64,000 nt of DNA from Siphonodentalium dalli (Eukaryota; Mollusca; Scaphopoda; Gadilida; Siphonodentaliidae). Of the stretch, positions 25,181-38,570 are shown one piece after another (positions within the stretch are counted from its first letter, which is position 1; each line of letters opens with the position of its first letter). The DNA is taken from positions 77,526,705 to 77,590,704 of the forward strand of contig CP136067.1 of assembly GCA_032622095.1 (NCBI GenBank), written 5' to 3'. Position numbers and translations under genes: made by a program. The notes under the pieces are model-generated. The model saw nothing but the letters and a program-made list of their open reading frames with translations. It did not search any database and was not told where the DNA came from.

Positions 25181-26230
25181 CGGGCATGCTGATTATAATA
25201 GTCTTCCGATTTTGTTTCGGGGAGACAACAACTACTTTGAGTAAGAGTATTCTCTATTCCCCCAAAGTCCCACTCAACTTTAACCTGGGAAACGCCGGAT
25301 CACCCTGCTACGTTTAGATGACATGCTATATATAGACAGAATTTCCATTCCCTTCCAAAACGATGCTTAATTTTATATCGGACTGGAATTTCCCCCATAC
25401 GACAACATATATATAGATCCACCGCCTCCACCTATATATAACCAACGCAAACATAAAAATCAGGTATACCACAGGTAACAAACATCCATTCATCAGTCGC
25501 CAGCCACCCGGTAGTCCTATATTTTCGCTGCTTTATCATTCCCACTTCCCTGACATTTGTATCTTTTCAAAGTGGTATATGACCGATGTTTTGGGGATAA
25601 AAATGTCACTAAATACGTGAAATACTTTATATATATGTATCAACCAATCAATTTTGTATTGTCTCCAATATAATTGATATAACAGGGTATGTGGAATTAT
25701 GTATAACCGTTATGTTGGTGCTTAAATGTAATGTGCAGTGCGCATGCAATCTGAGACATCAATCAATATATATGAATAAATAGAACTTAATTAATTAATC
25801 TGAATAGCTATAATTTACGTGTATCTAGGGAAAACATATTCAAATAGTAGAATCCAGAAACATATCGGGGCCACGGTTGTTTTCAGGGTGAAACAGTAGA
25901 GATGTCTTTGTTGATCGATTACAGACATGGTATGAATAAAGAGCGTTTTTCGCATTAAATTGTTATTTGATCAAAGTAAAAAAAATCCAATTTCCATAGT
26001 CCGTGTATTTGTCGTCCGATTTTGCTCGACTTAAAGCCACTTGGCGGTTTGCGCTCCAAAATACACATAATACTAATATTCGATTTTGAATTTTTCCGGT
26101 TATCATAATAGATTGATAAATACACGAACTGCCTTTCTACGAGCAGTATATGTCACATAACGATGATGCATTGTACTGATATGAAATACAAATGTGAACG
26201 CGGTGTTTGGGTCCCAGACAAAAACAGCCA
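25181..26230. other. Intergenic, nothing recognised
   Basis: Contains one instance of the AATAAAGAGCGTT motif (25935-25947) but no gene and no delimited element. Confidence 0.4.
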
Positions 26231-27990
26231 TTTGCACGGCGTGGAACAGAAAAGAGCGTTCCGTGTTAATCTGTGCCTGATATGGTAGAAATAAAGAGCG
26301 TTTTTCACTTATGTGCGAAAAATGGAAAACAGCTGGAAAATGGCTGTGACCATGGGAAGTATTTTTCAGAGAACATAAAGCCGGTATATTAATATTTTGT
26401 GTATGTGTCGACCTATCTTATTATTCTTGTACCTGCTTATTTACGTAGACACAATTTGGAAGCTCGAATGAGCCATGTCCGTTTAAAAAAAAAATTATCA
26501 GGCTCAAAAGAGCTATGTCCGCGAAACTCTGTCCTGTTTGACACCAAGTTCAGCTTATCTACTTGCAATCACTACCATTTGTATGGCAAATAATTCGCTG
26601 AGGTATGGTTGGTGGTGTGGTACTTCTTGTATTTTCGACATATACAGTGTACCTTCTGCCAAAGTACCTTTACATACTGATGGGGGTTCAAATGAGCAAT
26701 TATTTGCTTTCCGGGAGTCAACTATATGTCGCTAAAATGTGTCATACGTTAAACAAAAAACATAGAGATTCGTTCATTTGACGGGAAAGGATTTGTTTCA
26801 ACAGTCAGTGACAACAAGAGGCGGTCGTTGTTAGATTTATTATGATGTGTTAATAATAATGAGCGTATTTGTGTGTCTGTATATCTGGTTTAAAGATACG
26901 GGCGGTGTTGGCGGTGGGTATGCTGTTAAAATATTCACCTCCGTCAAAAGCCGCCATGCATAAACAGAAAGAATGGCTGCGGACACACGTACCACAGTAG
27001 CGATGGCATAGTAGGTGTGACAATTTATTATGGTGGAGTCTGGTGACAATTGGTCCGTCATAATTCTGTGCCATAGCTAGACATGTCGCCCGCTGATTTT
27101 CAGCACAATGAGTCGACTGGACCAATTAACCATTGCTTTTCACCAAGGTTGATCTCTACTCATTACGTTTTGCTAAATTGTATTCACTACGATATATATA
27201 ATTGCACGATAGATCGTCCAGAATTGTGTTTGACCGTGGCCTGGTGGCAATTCCTCATTGACTCACATATATATCAATATTGTGGTACGATTTTTTATAT
27301 GATCTTAATGCATGCATGTTTATCTACTTATATTAATTTCATTAGTAAGAACAATCATGGCTGTTGAGATGGGTTATTCATTAAGTTATCAAGTGGACTT
27401 GTGTGTTAGCATGCAAAATATAACATCAACATCGACAAGACATGCAGGTAGATACTAGACTGGTACCCTGTCCCAACTCCTGCTACTCGCCCGTAGGGAC
27501 AGGAATAGGCTAAACAGAAAGTGGAATTTTGAATTGTGTTTCCGGTTTGTGAGATATTGTTTTAAAATAGAAAAGCACATTTCAACATCGGTACGTTTTT
27601 CTTAATTTAATAATACAAGACGGAAGCATATAACTTTGACAACTACTCAATCAAATTGAGTAGAGTGTTTTTCACAGGAATCGACTAACCCCGATCAACG
27701 GCAATAGGTTCAATAGTGCGAAATCATGTTTTTGTAGCTTGGATATTTGAAAACTCTGATGTCAACAAACACCCCCGGTAACCGGTTACATCAATTTTGT
27801 GTCGAAGTTTGCTGCCCCATGTCGCATTTTATTAACTAAATTCGTCAGGGATATATTTACGCTCATGTTGATACCAAAATTAACACAAGGGGTCAATGTG
27901 ATTTGCCTGGGTGGACCTTTTACCATAAATTGCCAAACTTTGCTATACCGTCCCATGCTCTGACAAGTTGGTCAGTCTGTACTATATACA
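26231..27990 (+). repeat. 1.76-kb tandem duplication, copy 1
   Basis: Starts TTTGCACGGCGTGGAACAGA and abuts copy 2 at 27991 with no intervening base. The copies are almost identical; differences include a 4-bp indel in CATGCATAAAC and scattered single substitutions. The interior includes an AATAAAGAGCG motif (26291) and a TAAAGATACGGGCGG segment like the start of the 500-bp TTAA MITE (about 26890-26980). Short open frames are shared by both copies, but none has a domain or codon-level conservation that could be judged. Confidence 0.95.
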
Positions 27991-29749
27991 TTTGCACGGC
28001 GTGGAACAGAGAAGAGCGTTCCGTGTTAATCTGTGCCTGATATGGTAGAAATAAAGAGCGGTTTTCACTTATGTGCGAAAAATGGAAAACAGCTGGAAAA
28101 TGGCTGTGACCATGGGAAGTATTTTTCAGAGAACATGAAGCCGGTATATTAATATTTTGTGTATGTGTCGACCTATCTTATTATTCTTGTACCTGCTTAT
28201 TTACGTAGACACAATTTGGAAGCTCGAATGAGCCATGTCCGTTTAAATTTTTTTTTATCAGGCTCAAAAGAGCTATGTCCGCGAAACTCTGTCCTGTTTG
28301 ACACCAAGTTCAGCTTATCTACTTGCAATCACTACCATTTGTATGGCAAATAATTCGCTGAGGTATGGTTGGTGGTGTGGTACTTCTTGTATTTTCGACA
28401 TATACAGTGTACCTTCTGCCAAAGTACCTTTACATACTGATGGGGGTTCAAATGAGCAATTATTTGCTTTCCGGGAGTCAACTATATGTCGCTAAAATGT
28501 GTCATACGTTAAACAAAAAACATAGAGATTCGTTCATTTGACGGGAAAGGATTTGTTTCAACAGTCAGTGACAACAAGAGGCGGTCGTTGTTAGATTTAT
28601 TATGATGTGTTAATAATAATGAGCGTATTTGTGTGTCTGTATATCTGGTTTAAAGATACGGGCGGTGTTGGCGGTGGGTATGCTGTTAAAATATTCACCT
28701 CCGTCAAAAGCCGCCATAAACAGAAAGAATGGCTGCGGACACACGTACCACAGTAGCGATGGCATAGTAGGTGTGACAATTTATTATGGTGGAGTCTGGT
28801 GACAATTGGTCCGTCATAATTCTGTGCCATAGCTAGACATGTCGCCCGCTGATTTTCAGCACAATGAGTCGACTGGACCAATTAACCATTGCTTTTCACC
28901 AAGGTTGATCTCAACTCATTACGTTTTGCTAAATTGTATTCACTACGATATATATAATTGCACGATAGATCGTCCAGAATTGTGTTTGACCGTGGCCTGG
29001 TGGCAATTCCTCATTGACTCACATATATATCAATATTGTGGTACGATTTTTTATATGATCTTAATGCATGCATGTTTATCTACTTATATTAATTTCATTA
29101 GTAAGAACAATCATGGCTGTTGAGATGGGTTATTCATTAAGTTATCAAGTGGACTTGTGTGTTAGCATGCAAAATATAACATCAACATCGACAAGACATG
29201 CAGGTAGATACTAGACTGGTACCCTGTCCCAACTCCTGCTACTCGCCCGTAGGGACAGGAATAGGCTAAACAGAAAGTGGAATTTTGAATTGTGTTTCCG
29301 GTTTGTGAGATATTGTTTTAAAATAGAAAAGCACATTTCAACATCGGTACGTTTTTCTTAATTTAATAATACAAGACGGAAGCATATAACTTTGACAACT
29401 ACTCAATCGAATTGAGTAGAGTGTTTTTCACAGGAATCGACTAAACCCGATCAACGGCAATAGGTTCAATAGTGCGAAATCATGATTTTGTAGCTTGGAT
29501 ATTTGAAAACTCTGATGTCAACAAACACCCCCGGTAACCGGTTACATCAATTTTGTGTCGAAGTTTGCTGCCCCATGTCGCATTTTATTAACTAAATTCG
29601 TCAGGGATATATTTACGCTCATGTTGATACCAAAATTAACACAAGGGGTCAATGTGATTTGCCTGGGTGGACCTTTTACCATAAATGGCCAAACTTTGCT
29701 ATACCGTCCCATGCTCTGACAAGTTGGTCAGTCTGTACTATATACATTT
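27991..29749 (+). repeat. 1.76-kb tandem duplication, copy 2
   Basis: Direct duplicate of 26231-27990, ending at ACTATATACATTT where copy 1 joins TTTGCACGGC. One notable difference is that the homopolymer block GTTT-A(10)-TT in copy 1 (26485-26496) reads GTTT-AAA-T(9) in copy 2 (28245-28256). The near identity implies very recent duplication, or two haplotypes placed side by side in the assembly. Confidence 0.95.
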
Positions 29750-30069
29750 AAGGGGTTTATTTACATTACTGATACTAACAGGTATCTCCTTCACACAGAT
29801 ATGTCAATATAAGTTGATGACGATAGTTTTATTTGTTCCAAATAAGTTTCGTGAGGTACTAGTAATCACCCCCCCCCCCCTCGTGCACGGTTACATCAAC
29901 ATTGAAGAAGTTTGCAGTCTCATATCTGATTTTTTTATTTCGATGTTTCGGCTATATTATTGTGGTCATTTTAGTACCAAAATCATCTATATGAGGCAGA
30001 TATATTTTGTTTGCGTGAGGTGTTTTGTGTCAAACGGGAAATTTTTATAACTGTAAAAACACGTTACAC
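29750..30069. other. Short intergenic stretch with poly-C tract
   Basis: Includes a run of C at about 29870-29880. No gene or element recognised. Confidence 0.4.
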
Positions 30070-31457
30070 GGGCCTTAGTGGAGATGACATTAAGCTACAT
30101 TTATGGCATGTTGCATATGAGACATGAGGTGAAAAACTTCCTTCCTGACACCCTTTGGAAAGAAGCTTCGAGAAATGTAAAATTGAAATAAATAAACTTG
30201 TCGTGATGTAACTAAGATATTTAAGCCTAGATCATTGTGTGCATGGAACAAGAGCGAGCAAATGTCTCAAATATTAACGTGACTATTAATGGCTTGAAAA
30301 TGACTGTCATCAGTGCATCCAACTAATCAGTGAATTATTTGCATGTGTATCAATTCAGATTATCTGTTACTATACTCTCACAACAACTAAAGTATTCAAG
30401 TCCAGCATAGTGACTGCCAAAAGCATTTAGTATAATTGAAGTTGATCCACTAGACCAACAAAAGTGGTATGGAATAATGCTAGTCTATTGCTAGATAATG
30501 GGCTGGTTGACCGACTAATCATGAAATAGTTAGAAATTATGGAATTGTGTGTATAATGCATAATGACGTAGGTTTGCAGATATCAGCAATTTATAGAATA
30601 ATATTTCCAATTGCAGCCTGCTAAATGTCCTCTTTATGTATTTATTTTCAAAATATATCAACTATAGTTGAATTGGAGCTTAACAAATAATATTTCATCA
30701 TTATCATGGATATGTCTACAAAATTGTCAACAATGACCCGAAAGTGAAGATTGAGTTGACTGTCCTGAGATGTTGTCAGCTTAAAATGTATTACAGCCAA
30801 AATAGCCAAAACACATGTTTGGATCATGTAATAGCTTGCAGGGGAAACTGATATCTCAATGGATATGCAGGAGATATGCTGGGAAATTTATAATTTGTAA
30901 ATTGGATGCATAAACCTTTCAGTGAAAAACAATTATAGCAGTTCTATTAGTTTGAAGTGTTCAATTTTATAAGTTATACCTTATAGAGTAAGTTATACCA
31001 GTGTTTTTTGTGCACCTTTCAGATTTTGGTGGGTTATTACTGTATTTGTCCACTTCCATCGATTCATTAGAATTTCCATTAGCAGTGTCCAATTTGACCA
31101 CCCAGGTAGACCTAGAATACTCTCACGACACACTCACCTGGAAACTCCAATACATGATGGCATGTGTGTGTGTACATGTACCGGTATGTGGTACTGCCTA
31201 TCAGCCAGTTTAAAAAAAAATCTGAATTAAACTTGTTTTCAATTAAATCAGTTTCTGAAACATGGTAAACTGTCACTTGTACTAGAGCAGATCACTTTCT
31301 AGTCATATGAGTGATATCAGTAGGGTTTTATGTGGTTTTAGACCAAAATTAGTGAAATTTTGGGGGTGGGTGACCAAACATTTGAGTAAAAAAAATGCTT
31401 TTTTGCAGGTTTGGGGTGGTGGTTCCCCGAAAATGCTAAACACGGCATACCTTCCTG
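30070..31457 (-). repeat. Long dispersed repeat, copy B (uninterrupted)
   Basis: Reverse-complement relative of 17091-20496 without the Harbinger-like insertion. On the minus strand it runs from CAGGAAGGTATGCC (about 31457) to CCACTAAGGCCC (about 30070). The intact target reads CAGCCCATTATCTAGC on that strand. Diverged at many positions from copy A. No protein recognised. Confidence 0.75.
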
Positions 31458-31637
31458 CAAATTTTATATTATAATATACATGTAATATTAAATCAATTGT
31501 ACTGGGATAATGCGTGATCAAATTCAACCACTGGGAATCTCAATTTTCAAATGTCAGGCTGCTTATTTTCTGGCTTGGTACATGAGCTGCTCTGGTCAAT
31601 ATTAATTCAATACAAAATGTTGATTTAAATACATTAA

Positions 31638-32108
31638 GTTCTAGTATAATTGATTAAAGGGACATCCCGTGAACAGATATATACAATTTCCATGGTCATA
31701 AAAAGGGAATTAGGGGTCCTTGGGGCCTTGCTTCCCTCCTATGGTGTACTTGTTGACTTAAAATTGGGTAAAAACCCCTATTTTCATATCATCATCATCC
31801 CTCTCCCTTGAATGTGTGTCTCAAACCGGAGCTGTAAAAAAAATTCAGTAAAGGCCTACTAAATGGACATCTCCTACACAGGTATATAGCATGTCCATGG
31901 TCACAAAAAGGGAATTCGTGGTTACTTCTTCCCTCATATGGTGGGCCTACATGTATATAGACTTGAAAATTGAAGAAAAAAACATACTTCCAAATGCATA
32001 TCACTATCAGCATCCCATGAATGTGTCTCCACCCTGGAGCTCTAGCCTCTAGTATATTTGATTAAAGGGACGTCTCCTGCACAGATATATACAATTTCCA
32101 TGGTTATC
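31638..32108 (+). repeat. Tandem units of about 205 bp, three copies
   Basis: Units start near 31638, 31842 and 32046. Each has TCTAGTATA or a variant, GATTAAAGGGAC, AGATATATA, TTTCCATGGT and, in the first two, AAAAAGGGAATT. The third unit is cut off by the inverted-repeat element beginning at 32109. Confidence 0.75.
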
Positions 32109-32392
32109 GATCTAGATCAAAACGGTCAAGGGAATTTTCAACACCGACCCGACAAACACCTCTACAGTACAGGATTCAAAGCACCACAATTTTATGGTTA
32201 GATTAATAGGCTATATATGATCTATTTTATCTCATGTAAAGTAAAAAAATTTAAAATTCATAGGACATGTACTGGCATCTGGCAAGTACAATTGAATTAA
32301 TATATTAATATTATAATATAATATATATATAATATTATAATAATTTCTCATAATAATCATGGAATCTAAAGTTCATATTTTAGAACACCAGC

Positions 32393-32465
32393 GGTCTCCA
32401 GTCAGATTCGAACTGACAATCCCCTCAGTGCAAACTGAGGTGCACTCACCAATGTGCTGTAGAAA
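32393..32465 (-). pseudogene. tRNA-like sequence
   Basis: On the minus strand the T-arm is well formed (GTCAG, TTCGAAT, CTGAC) and is followed by TGGAGACC. An anticodon-like stem CCTCAG/CTGAGG encloses TTTGCA. The A-box region (ACATTGGTGAGTGC) is weak and the 5' acceptor strand (AGTTTCT) pairs only partly. It is therefore a degraded tRNA or the head of a tRNA-derived SINE. The anticodon cannot be assigned safely; TGC or GCA are the candidates. Confidence 0.55.
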
Positions 32466-32535
32466 CTGATATAAAGCTGGCATTAAAAAACAACAAATTT
32501 GAGTAGAACCCCCCCCCCCCCCCGGCCAGTGCATG

Positions 32536-32632
32536 TACTAATATAGATCATGCCATGAACCTCTACTAATGCTAACGCCCGCTATATACGGGCGTTAGCA
32601 TTAGTAGAGGTTCGTGGCATGATCTAGTACTA
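32536..32632. repeat. Palindrome with arms of about 42 bp
   Basis: Left arm ATCATGCCATGAACCTCTAC then TAATGCTAACGCCCG pairs with CGGGCGTTAGCATTA and GTAGAGGTTCGTGGCATGAT, with one or two mismatches, around a short CTATATA centre. A related single arm appears at about 50953-50990 in the Hox intron (CTCTACTGTGGCTAACGCCC). Confidence 0.85.
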
Positions 32633-33164
32633 ATACTATGAACATTTTTTTTTATATTTTCTTAACATGTGACAAAATAGATCATATATACCGGTAGCTT
32701 ACAAAACAAACCATAAAATTGTGGCGCTTTGAATCCTGTACTAGTAGAGGTATTTATCGGGTCGGTGTTGAAAATTCACTTTAGCGTTTTGATCTACATC
32801 TAGACATTGATACGGCGCCGGCTTATTTTCATAATTCGGTATAAAACTTGGTATTCGCTCCATTCTAAATGAAATTAATAAAATTTGATCACACACAAGA
32901 AAGACATTCTTAATTTTAACTGTATCATTGCAAAATTATCAACATATGCATCATGATTGATTGACCTTTCAAATTTTATAAACAGCAATAGTCACAAAAT
33001 GTCACAGATAAAATGAACCCATCGGCCCATCGTGGAATTTTTGGTGTCAAAATAATGGTCTGAGTGTTGCCAAGAAATCAACATCTAAATATACATTATG
33101 GGCCAGCAACTTTTTCGCCTATGAATAAAAAACAAACCCCACATTCTTGAAACGCATGAGTCGA

Positions 33165-33605
33165 AAACAGAAAAATAGACAGACCTTGTTCTTATACCAA
33201 TCAGAAATATGGCATAAACAGTATGTTATTGTCAAATGTTTTTTCCTGTGTAATGTAAACAAAAGCAAAAAAACGTTACAAAACCTGGCTTTTGTTTAGA
33301 TTCGGATATGGTAAACATATAGAGCGTTATTTGTTACTGTTTTCCTGATATGGAAAAAATAAAGAGCGTTTATATCATTTGTGTGTGATTAACCAATATA
33401 ATTGCGCTGTGTTATGTAAACAGAAGTAAAACTTATGTAACACGAGCAGGCTCTTGTTTACGTACACCAGTGTACGTCTTCGATGACAATATACTATTTA
33501 CTCGCTGATTATGTTTGGCATATAAACAAAACTATATATATTTTAATATTCCTTCTGTTGATGGCGATTTGAACAAATATGATATTTCAGCAACGAACGC
33601 CGCCC
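33165..33605 (+). mobile_element. Diverged copy of the 500-bp TTAA MITE family
   Basis: Follows the order of 34360-34860: AAATATGGCATAAACAGTAT, GTAAACAAAAGCA, a GGTAAACATATAGAGCG motif, TTCCTGATATGGAA, AAAGAGCGTTTAT, TTTGTGTGTGATTA, CAGGCTCTTG, TTTACTCGCTGA, and a terminal CCCGTGCCTTTG in place of CCTTTAA. The left end (AGGTACGG) was not seen. Confidence 0.65.
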
Positions 33606-34044
33606 GTGCCTTTGATAATAAAGAGCGTGTTTGTGTGTCTGTATATCTGGTTTAAACAACATTTATTTTACCCTCAACAAGTCTTATCAGACAAAACATT
33701 AAACATGACGATTCAGATATGATATTATATGATTTAGTTTAGAAGAGGGTGAAGAGCATCTAAAACAAGCGGGTGTCCGCTTATGTTAAAGTTGTCAGAG
33801 CAGAAACGCATGCAGAGCATAGTGTAAAAGGAGCGAATGCCAAGACGTAGAATTGAAGAGAACAGGTTGGAGAGAACGGGTTGAGGTAATATGAAAATTA
33901 TGAGAAACTAAACATCACAAAAGTATGCATAAGCTGTGAGGGGAGGGAAAAGTGAGACCGACTGAATTACAACTGCTGTCTGTTTATAAAACAAAAACAA
34001 TGTAATTCTTTTTAATTTTTGGAACGATAATGGAACGATCATAG

Positions 34045-34110
34045 TCGTACGGGCCCCCGAATGTTTGGGGGGGGGGGGGGGGGGGGGGTGCTGAGACTTT
34101 TTGCCCGAAT
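34045..34110. repeat. Poly-G repeat fragment
   Basis: ATAGTCGTACGGGCCCCCGAA, then about 22 G, then TGCTGAGAC and TTTTTGCCCGAATTTG. The same parts occur at 60017-60380, so this is a fragment of a dispersed family with a built-in G-run. The run length in an assembly is unreliable. Confidence 0.6.
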
Positions 34111-34359
34111 TTGTTTACATGATATATTTATGGTTCCGAATCATTGATAATTAACGGGATCCGCTGAAACAAGGATCTATGCTACTTGCTTAACACATTG
34201 TGTCAGTCGGTGTGGAATAAATATGTTCGAAACAAATATATAGCTAAAACAACGAGAGTTAGTGACGTTATGGTGTTTCACGTGCATGGCGGTCAATCTA
34301 CACTGAACAAGTATCTCCTCGATCATTGGAATATGGACTATTGCCATATTTGCTACAAG

Positions 34360-34860
34360 TTAAAGGTACGGTTGGCCTTGGCGGTGGGTATCCTGTGAAA
34401 ATATTTCCACCCGTCAAAAACCGCCACAAACAGAAAGAACAACAAAATGTAGACAGACTTTGTCCATATACAAATAAGAAATATCGCATAAACAGTATGT
34501 TATTGTCACATATTTGACCATTGTTATGTAAACAAAAGCATAAAAAGTTACTTTTCTGGTGTTTGTTTATATTATGATGGTAAACATAAAGAGCGTTCTT
34601 TGTCGGTGAATTCCTGATATGGAACGAATAAAGAGCGTTTATGCCATTTGTGTGTGATTAGCCAGCAGCATTGTGCTGCCTTCTGTAACACAATCAGGCT
34701 CTTGCTTAGGTAAAATATAGTAAATCTTTATGATAACATGCTGTTTACGCGATGGTCATGGTATATGTGAACGAAACTATGCGTTTTAATGTTTTTTCTG
34801 TTTACGGCGATTGGAACAAATATGAATATTTTCGACAACTAAGGCCTCACGTGCCTTTAA
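34360..34860 (+). mobile_element. TTAA-flanked MITE, 501 bp, complete copy 1
   Basis: TTAA at 34360-34363 and 34857-34860 bracket ends AGGTACGG and CACGTGCCT, whose outer bases are inverted (AGGTAC versus AGGCAC). The interior has two AATAAAGAGCG motifs (34588 and 34629). The inverted relative at 38722-39223 matches over the full length. TTAA target duplication suggests mobilisation by a piggyBac-type transposase, though the termini do not begin CCC. Confidence 0.75.
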
Positions 34861-37800
34861 ACATTACACATTAATACTTCATGGCACCACAATTGATTCC
34901 CATATGATTCTCATGTGGAGAACTGGCAATATGCAGTTCAGTATTAGTATGTTATATACTTTCAGAAAATTAATACTAATTTCTAATTAGAACTAAAACA
35001 AATTCAGACTGTTTTAACACATTTGGGTGGACATCATAGAAAGTTGCTAGGTTGCCATTACAGCCGTTTTTTAGCTAACCGAGAAATTAATCATTTTGAC
35101 TGAAATTTCTGATATTTTATTGGTTTTTAATTTGAGTCAGAACTAAGAAATCACAACTGCTTCCAGTATTTTCGAAAAAAAGAGAGTATTTTTGATAGCA
35201 GTTTCCATGGAGACCGAATTGATTCAGTGCAGTAAATCATTATAACTTATAAGAAAATATATAATTTGCTACCTGGAAAAAATAGCACAACTCTCTTCGC
35301 CCCGTATACATAGTAGCTATCATTAAATTGACAAGCAGATCGACTCGTTAGTAGAAAATACTCTAGGTGATGCCATGATATTTATTTCGTTCTTGGTGAA
35401 CCAATTTTTATTTAGATCTCGTTGAAAGAAGCATCAAATTCTCCGCATTTGTAGTCAAAATAAATCTATATTTCGTGGTATTCTTACCGAAGGAAGCTTT
35501 CAGTGCCAAGTATCTGAAATTTCAGTCTGAATTAATGAATTTATCGGTCAACTCAAAACTGGTTGTCATGGAACCAGAACAACTTTGTGTGATGTCCACC
35601 CATATGTTTTTGAAAGCATATAACCTCATTATTTAAATATACATACAACCAGTTATCCACAGGGGAACCTACGAAGGTCAATGGTGGGGGCAGTGTTACA
35701 CCGGATGGAAACATGCTCAACAAAATGATCGTGTGCTGGTATTTAAATGTAGTTGAACAGATTAGCAATTCGTGTGTTTTAAATCTTATTCATGCGTAGA
35801 CTATAATAATTTCGCTCCTGAATTCTGATTTAAAATCATGCTTACCTCATAGTTAATGACCAGATATGGAATATCATTAACTATAAAAACATTACACACA
35901 TATCGATAAAGAATTACACAGTGGGACCATTCACCACACTAATATGCTATATATACATGCACCCATGTTATCCGAGTTATTTCTGTTAATCGCATACCCA
36001 TACCGCTATTCTATAAACGCCGATCACGGTATATATACGTACTCCGGGTAGATAAATACCCGCCGAACGTTATGGTTCATTACAAATGCAGTAATTTGCC
36101 TAACATAATCCAATAATCAGCAAACAATAATATAAATCAGTTACAAAACAGTTATTTTCTCAGCCGCCATATATCAACCTGCTGTATGGTCGCGCGCCAA
36201 GAATGTCAAACCTTGTCGCGGCCTCAGCCCTATAGGTATACTATAAAACTGTACAGGGGTGTATTGCGCAACGGAGACTCTTACAGCGCGAAACAATGGG
36301 AATAATGTCCCCATTACGATGGCCACAATTAGTGATGCTTTGTGCGGAAGGGGCATAAATTGAGACGCGAGATGTGTGACTCCATCGCGGCTCTCTTTTG
36401 CTGAGGACCCGATGACGTAACCAATGATAGGTCTATTTGTATCAATGGTAGATAATGTTTCCTTGGCACGGTGGCGGAATTTGATTTATGTATCTGAGAC
36501 AACAATGTCGTGTAGTTGTTCCCTTAGTAATGGCCGACATTATCCACTCAAATGTGCCGTCACGTTTCCAGCTTCCGGTAGTTATCGGGGTGACTTCCTC
36601 AAAGTTCCTTTCTAGTCAGGAAGACACGAGTAATTTTGTGAGATATCAATATGCGTGAGGAATTCCGATTGTTGTGACTTGAAATTAATTTTTACATCAT
36701 TTGCTTACAAAATGCCACTAAATAAGACTTTAGTATGTACATCGAAACATTTTGATGTCCACCAGCATGGACAAATTCTTTCTGTAATCGTATAAGATGA
36801 TTTGGTTTATATTTGGTTTCGGCAGAAAACATGTTTAACTTATATCTGAAAGAGTTCTACATTATACCGGTGCTGACGAAATAACGTCAGATCTATAGGT
36901 GGTTATCCGCAACTGATTATTTGACTATTAAGATTCGTAATGATGTATCTTGATGTATTTGTAATACTGATGATTTAGTATACTGTGGAATATCTCATCG
37001 ACGAACTGGTCGGGCATTCTCGATCACATACAGGTTCAAATTAAACTCTGCAGTCATGTTACATCACGAAAATGTATTAATTAATTAACAAAACGTTAAC
37101 ATTAATTAAGTTATCCGAATCGCCATTACAATTTTGCAGCTGTGTTCAATATTTCACACTTAAGTGAGAAAAACGCTCTTCATTTCTACCATTTAGCAAA
37201 CATACTATAATTAGGAACACTATTTATTGCTCCGTGATCAAGAAAAAGGGTATCCGTTTTTCAAAATCTTGTGACCTGAATAAGTATCAGTCGTCTTCTA
37301 TGGCATGTAACATTCGTGTAAACCAAGAGGATGTGATTCCGGCGCGCAGTGCCCAATGTATTCTCCCTCGCATCAGTACACACCCCTTATTGGCCCTATA
37401 TTTCTCTCGGAACAACGTGTGGTGTGGTGGCGTGCTATACCGACAGTTCGATACAGACAGAAAGTCTATATTACATTAATATCTATTGAAACTACTAATA
37501 TATTTTAATGTCACCGTGAGTGAAAGAGACGATGAGTTTCCGCGAGTTTTTTTTTATGAATGGACGTACACAAGGGGGAGTGCAAGATTTATTCGTGTCA
37601 TTCATAAATAATTTATATGTAATTTTGTTCCTATTTGATGTAATCCGTTGCTTTAAGACTGGGTTGATTCGATTGAATTTTACAGGTCATTCAGATCGAT
37701 CTTATCCACAGAAGAGTTGCATTGACCAGATTATTATTTGCATAACACCATTATAGTTCAGTCTCCTCAACACAATAATGAATATGAGGCTGAACAAGTC

Positions 37801-38560
37801 ATACGCTAAAATGTAAATATGAATTGTGATACGGGTCGTTATTGCTGTTCCATAAAACAACGTAGTTTTACCTGTGCACGACTGTCCTTGTGTGCCTCCA
37901 GCTTCAACTTTCAACTTAATGTACCATGCATATATAAACTGGCATATATAGCATTCTGACGTATATATACATGGTATGAATACTGATCTGGCACGAGAAA
38001 ATAATCCAGTGAAAACCAGGCGCGTGGGCATGCCAATCGGGGTTGCGACAAGGTGAAATCTTCAACGTTGGCAGATATGTGCTGGGTTACAGGTTATGTC
38101 AGAAATAAATAGGGATTAAAAGTCATCGCGATGACAGCGTAAAATTTACGGCATGGAATTCATGGCTCGTGCTTCAGCCGTCCCCAACTGCAGAGACTTT
38201 ATTTCAGAATATTAAATTATAGAGTGTAACAATTCAGATGATTATATAACATGTACCACGCATGCTTGACTTGTTTGGAAATTGTCATGGAAAATGGCGT
38301 GTATGTCATCTGCGGTAAGTTAGAACTATACATGCATCTTTAAGTGTTAATGAATCACTTTCACATAGCAACAAAAAGCGTGCACCTACAAATGAGAACA
38401 TATCGTTAATTGGGACAACTTTTTAGTGTGAAATTTATTATACAAATTTTGTTCCCCACTTGAATTATACAGTTTCCAACAAGCATGTTAATCGAATAAC
38501 AACAAGTTTATTCATGGTATGGTAAAGATAAAGAGTCTCACTATACTTGAAAATTGAAAA
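34861..38560. other. Intergenic, nothing recognised
   Basis: About 3.7 kb between two inverted MITE copies. No convincing coding exon. The 36170-36610 region is of higher complexity than its surroundings and has small open frames on both strands with no recognisable domain. A reverse AACGCTCTTCATTTCTACC motif sits near 37168. Confidence 0.4.
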
Positions 38561-38570
38561 CAACTGATAA

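Larger units (their letters stand above)
32109..32803. mobile_element. Foldback-type element with long terminal inverted repeats
   Basis: The outer about 145 bp on each side (32109-32252 and about 32645-32803) are reverse complements. Landmarks are TCTAGATCAAAACG, TTTTCAACACCGACCCGA, CAGGATTCAAAGC and CACAATTTTATGGTT. Between the arms lie a tRNA-like sequence (32393-32465), a poly-C run and a separate palindrome (32536-32632). No protein is encoded. Confidence 0.7.

Noticed and set aside
26399-29123. Short frames conserved between the two copies of the 1.76-kb duplication
   Set aside because: Their conservation reflects recent DNA duplication. The copies are nearly identical throughout, so coding constraint cannot be inferred.
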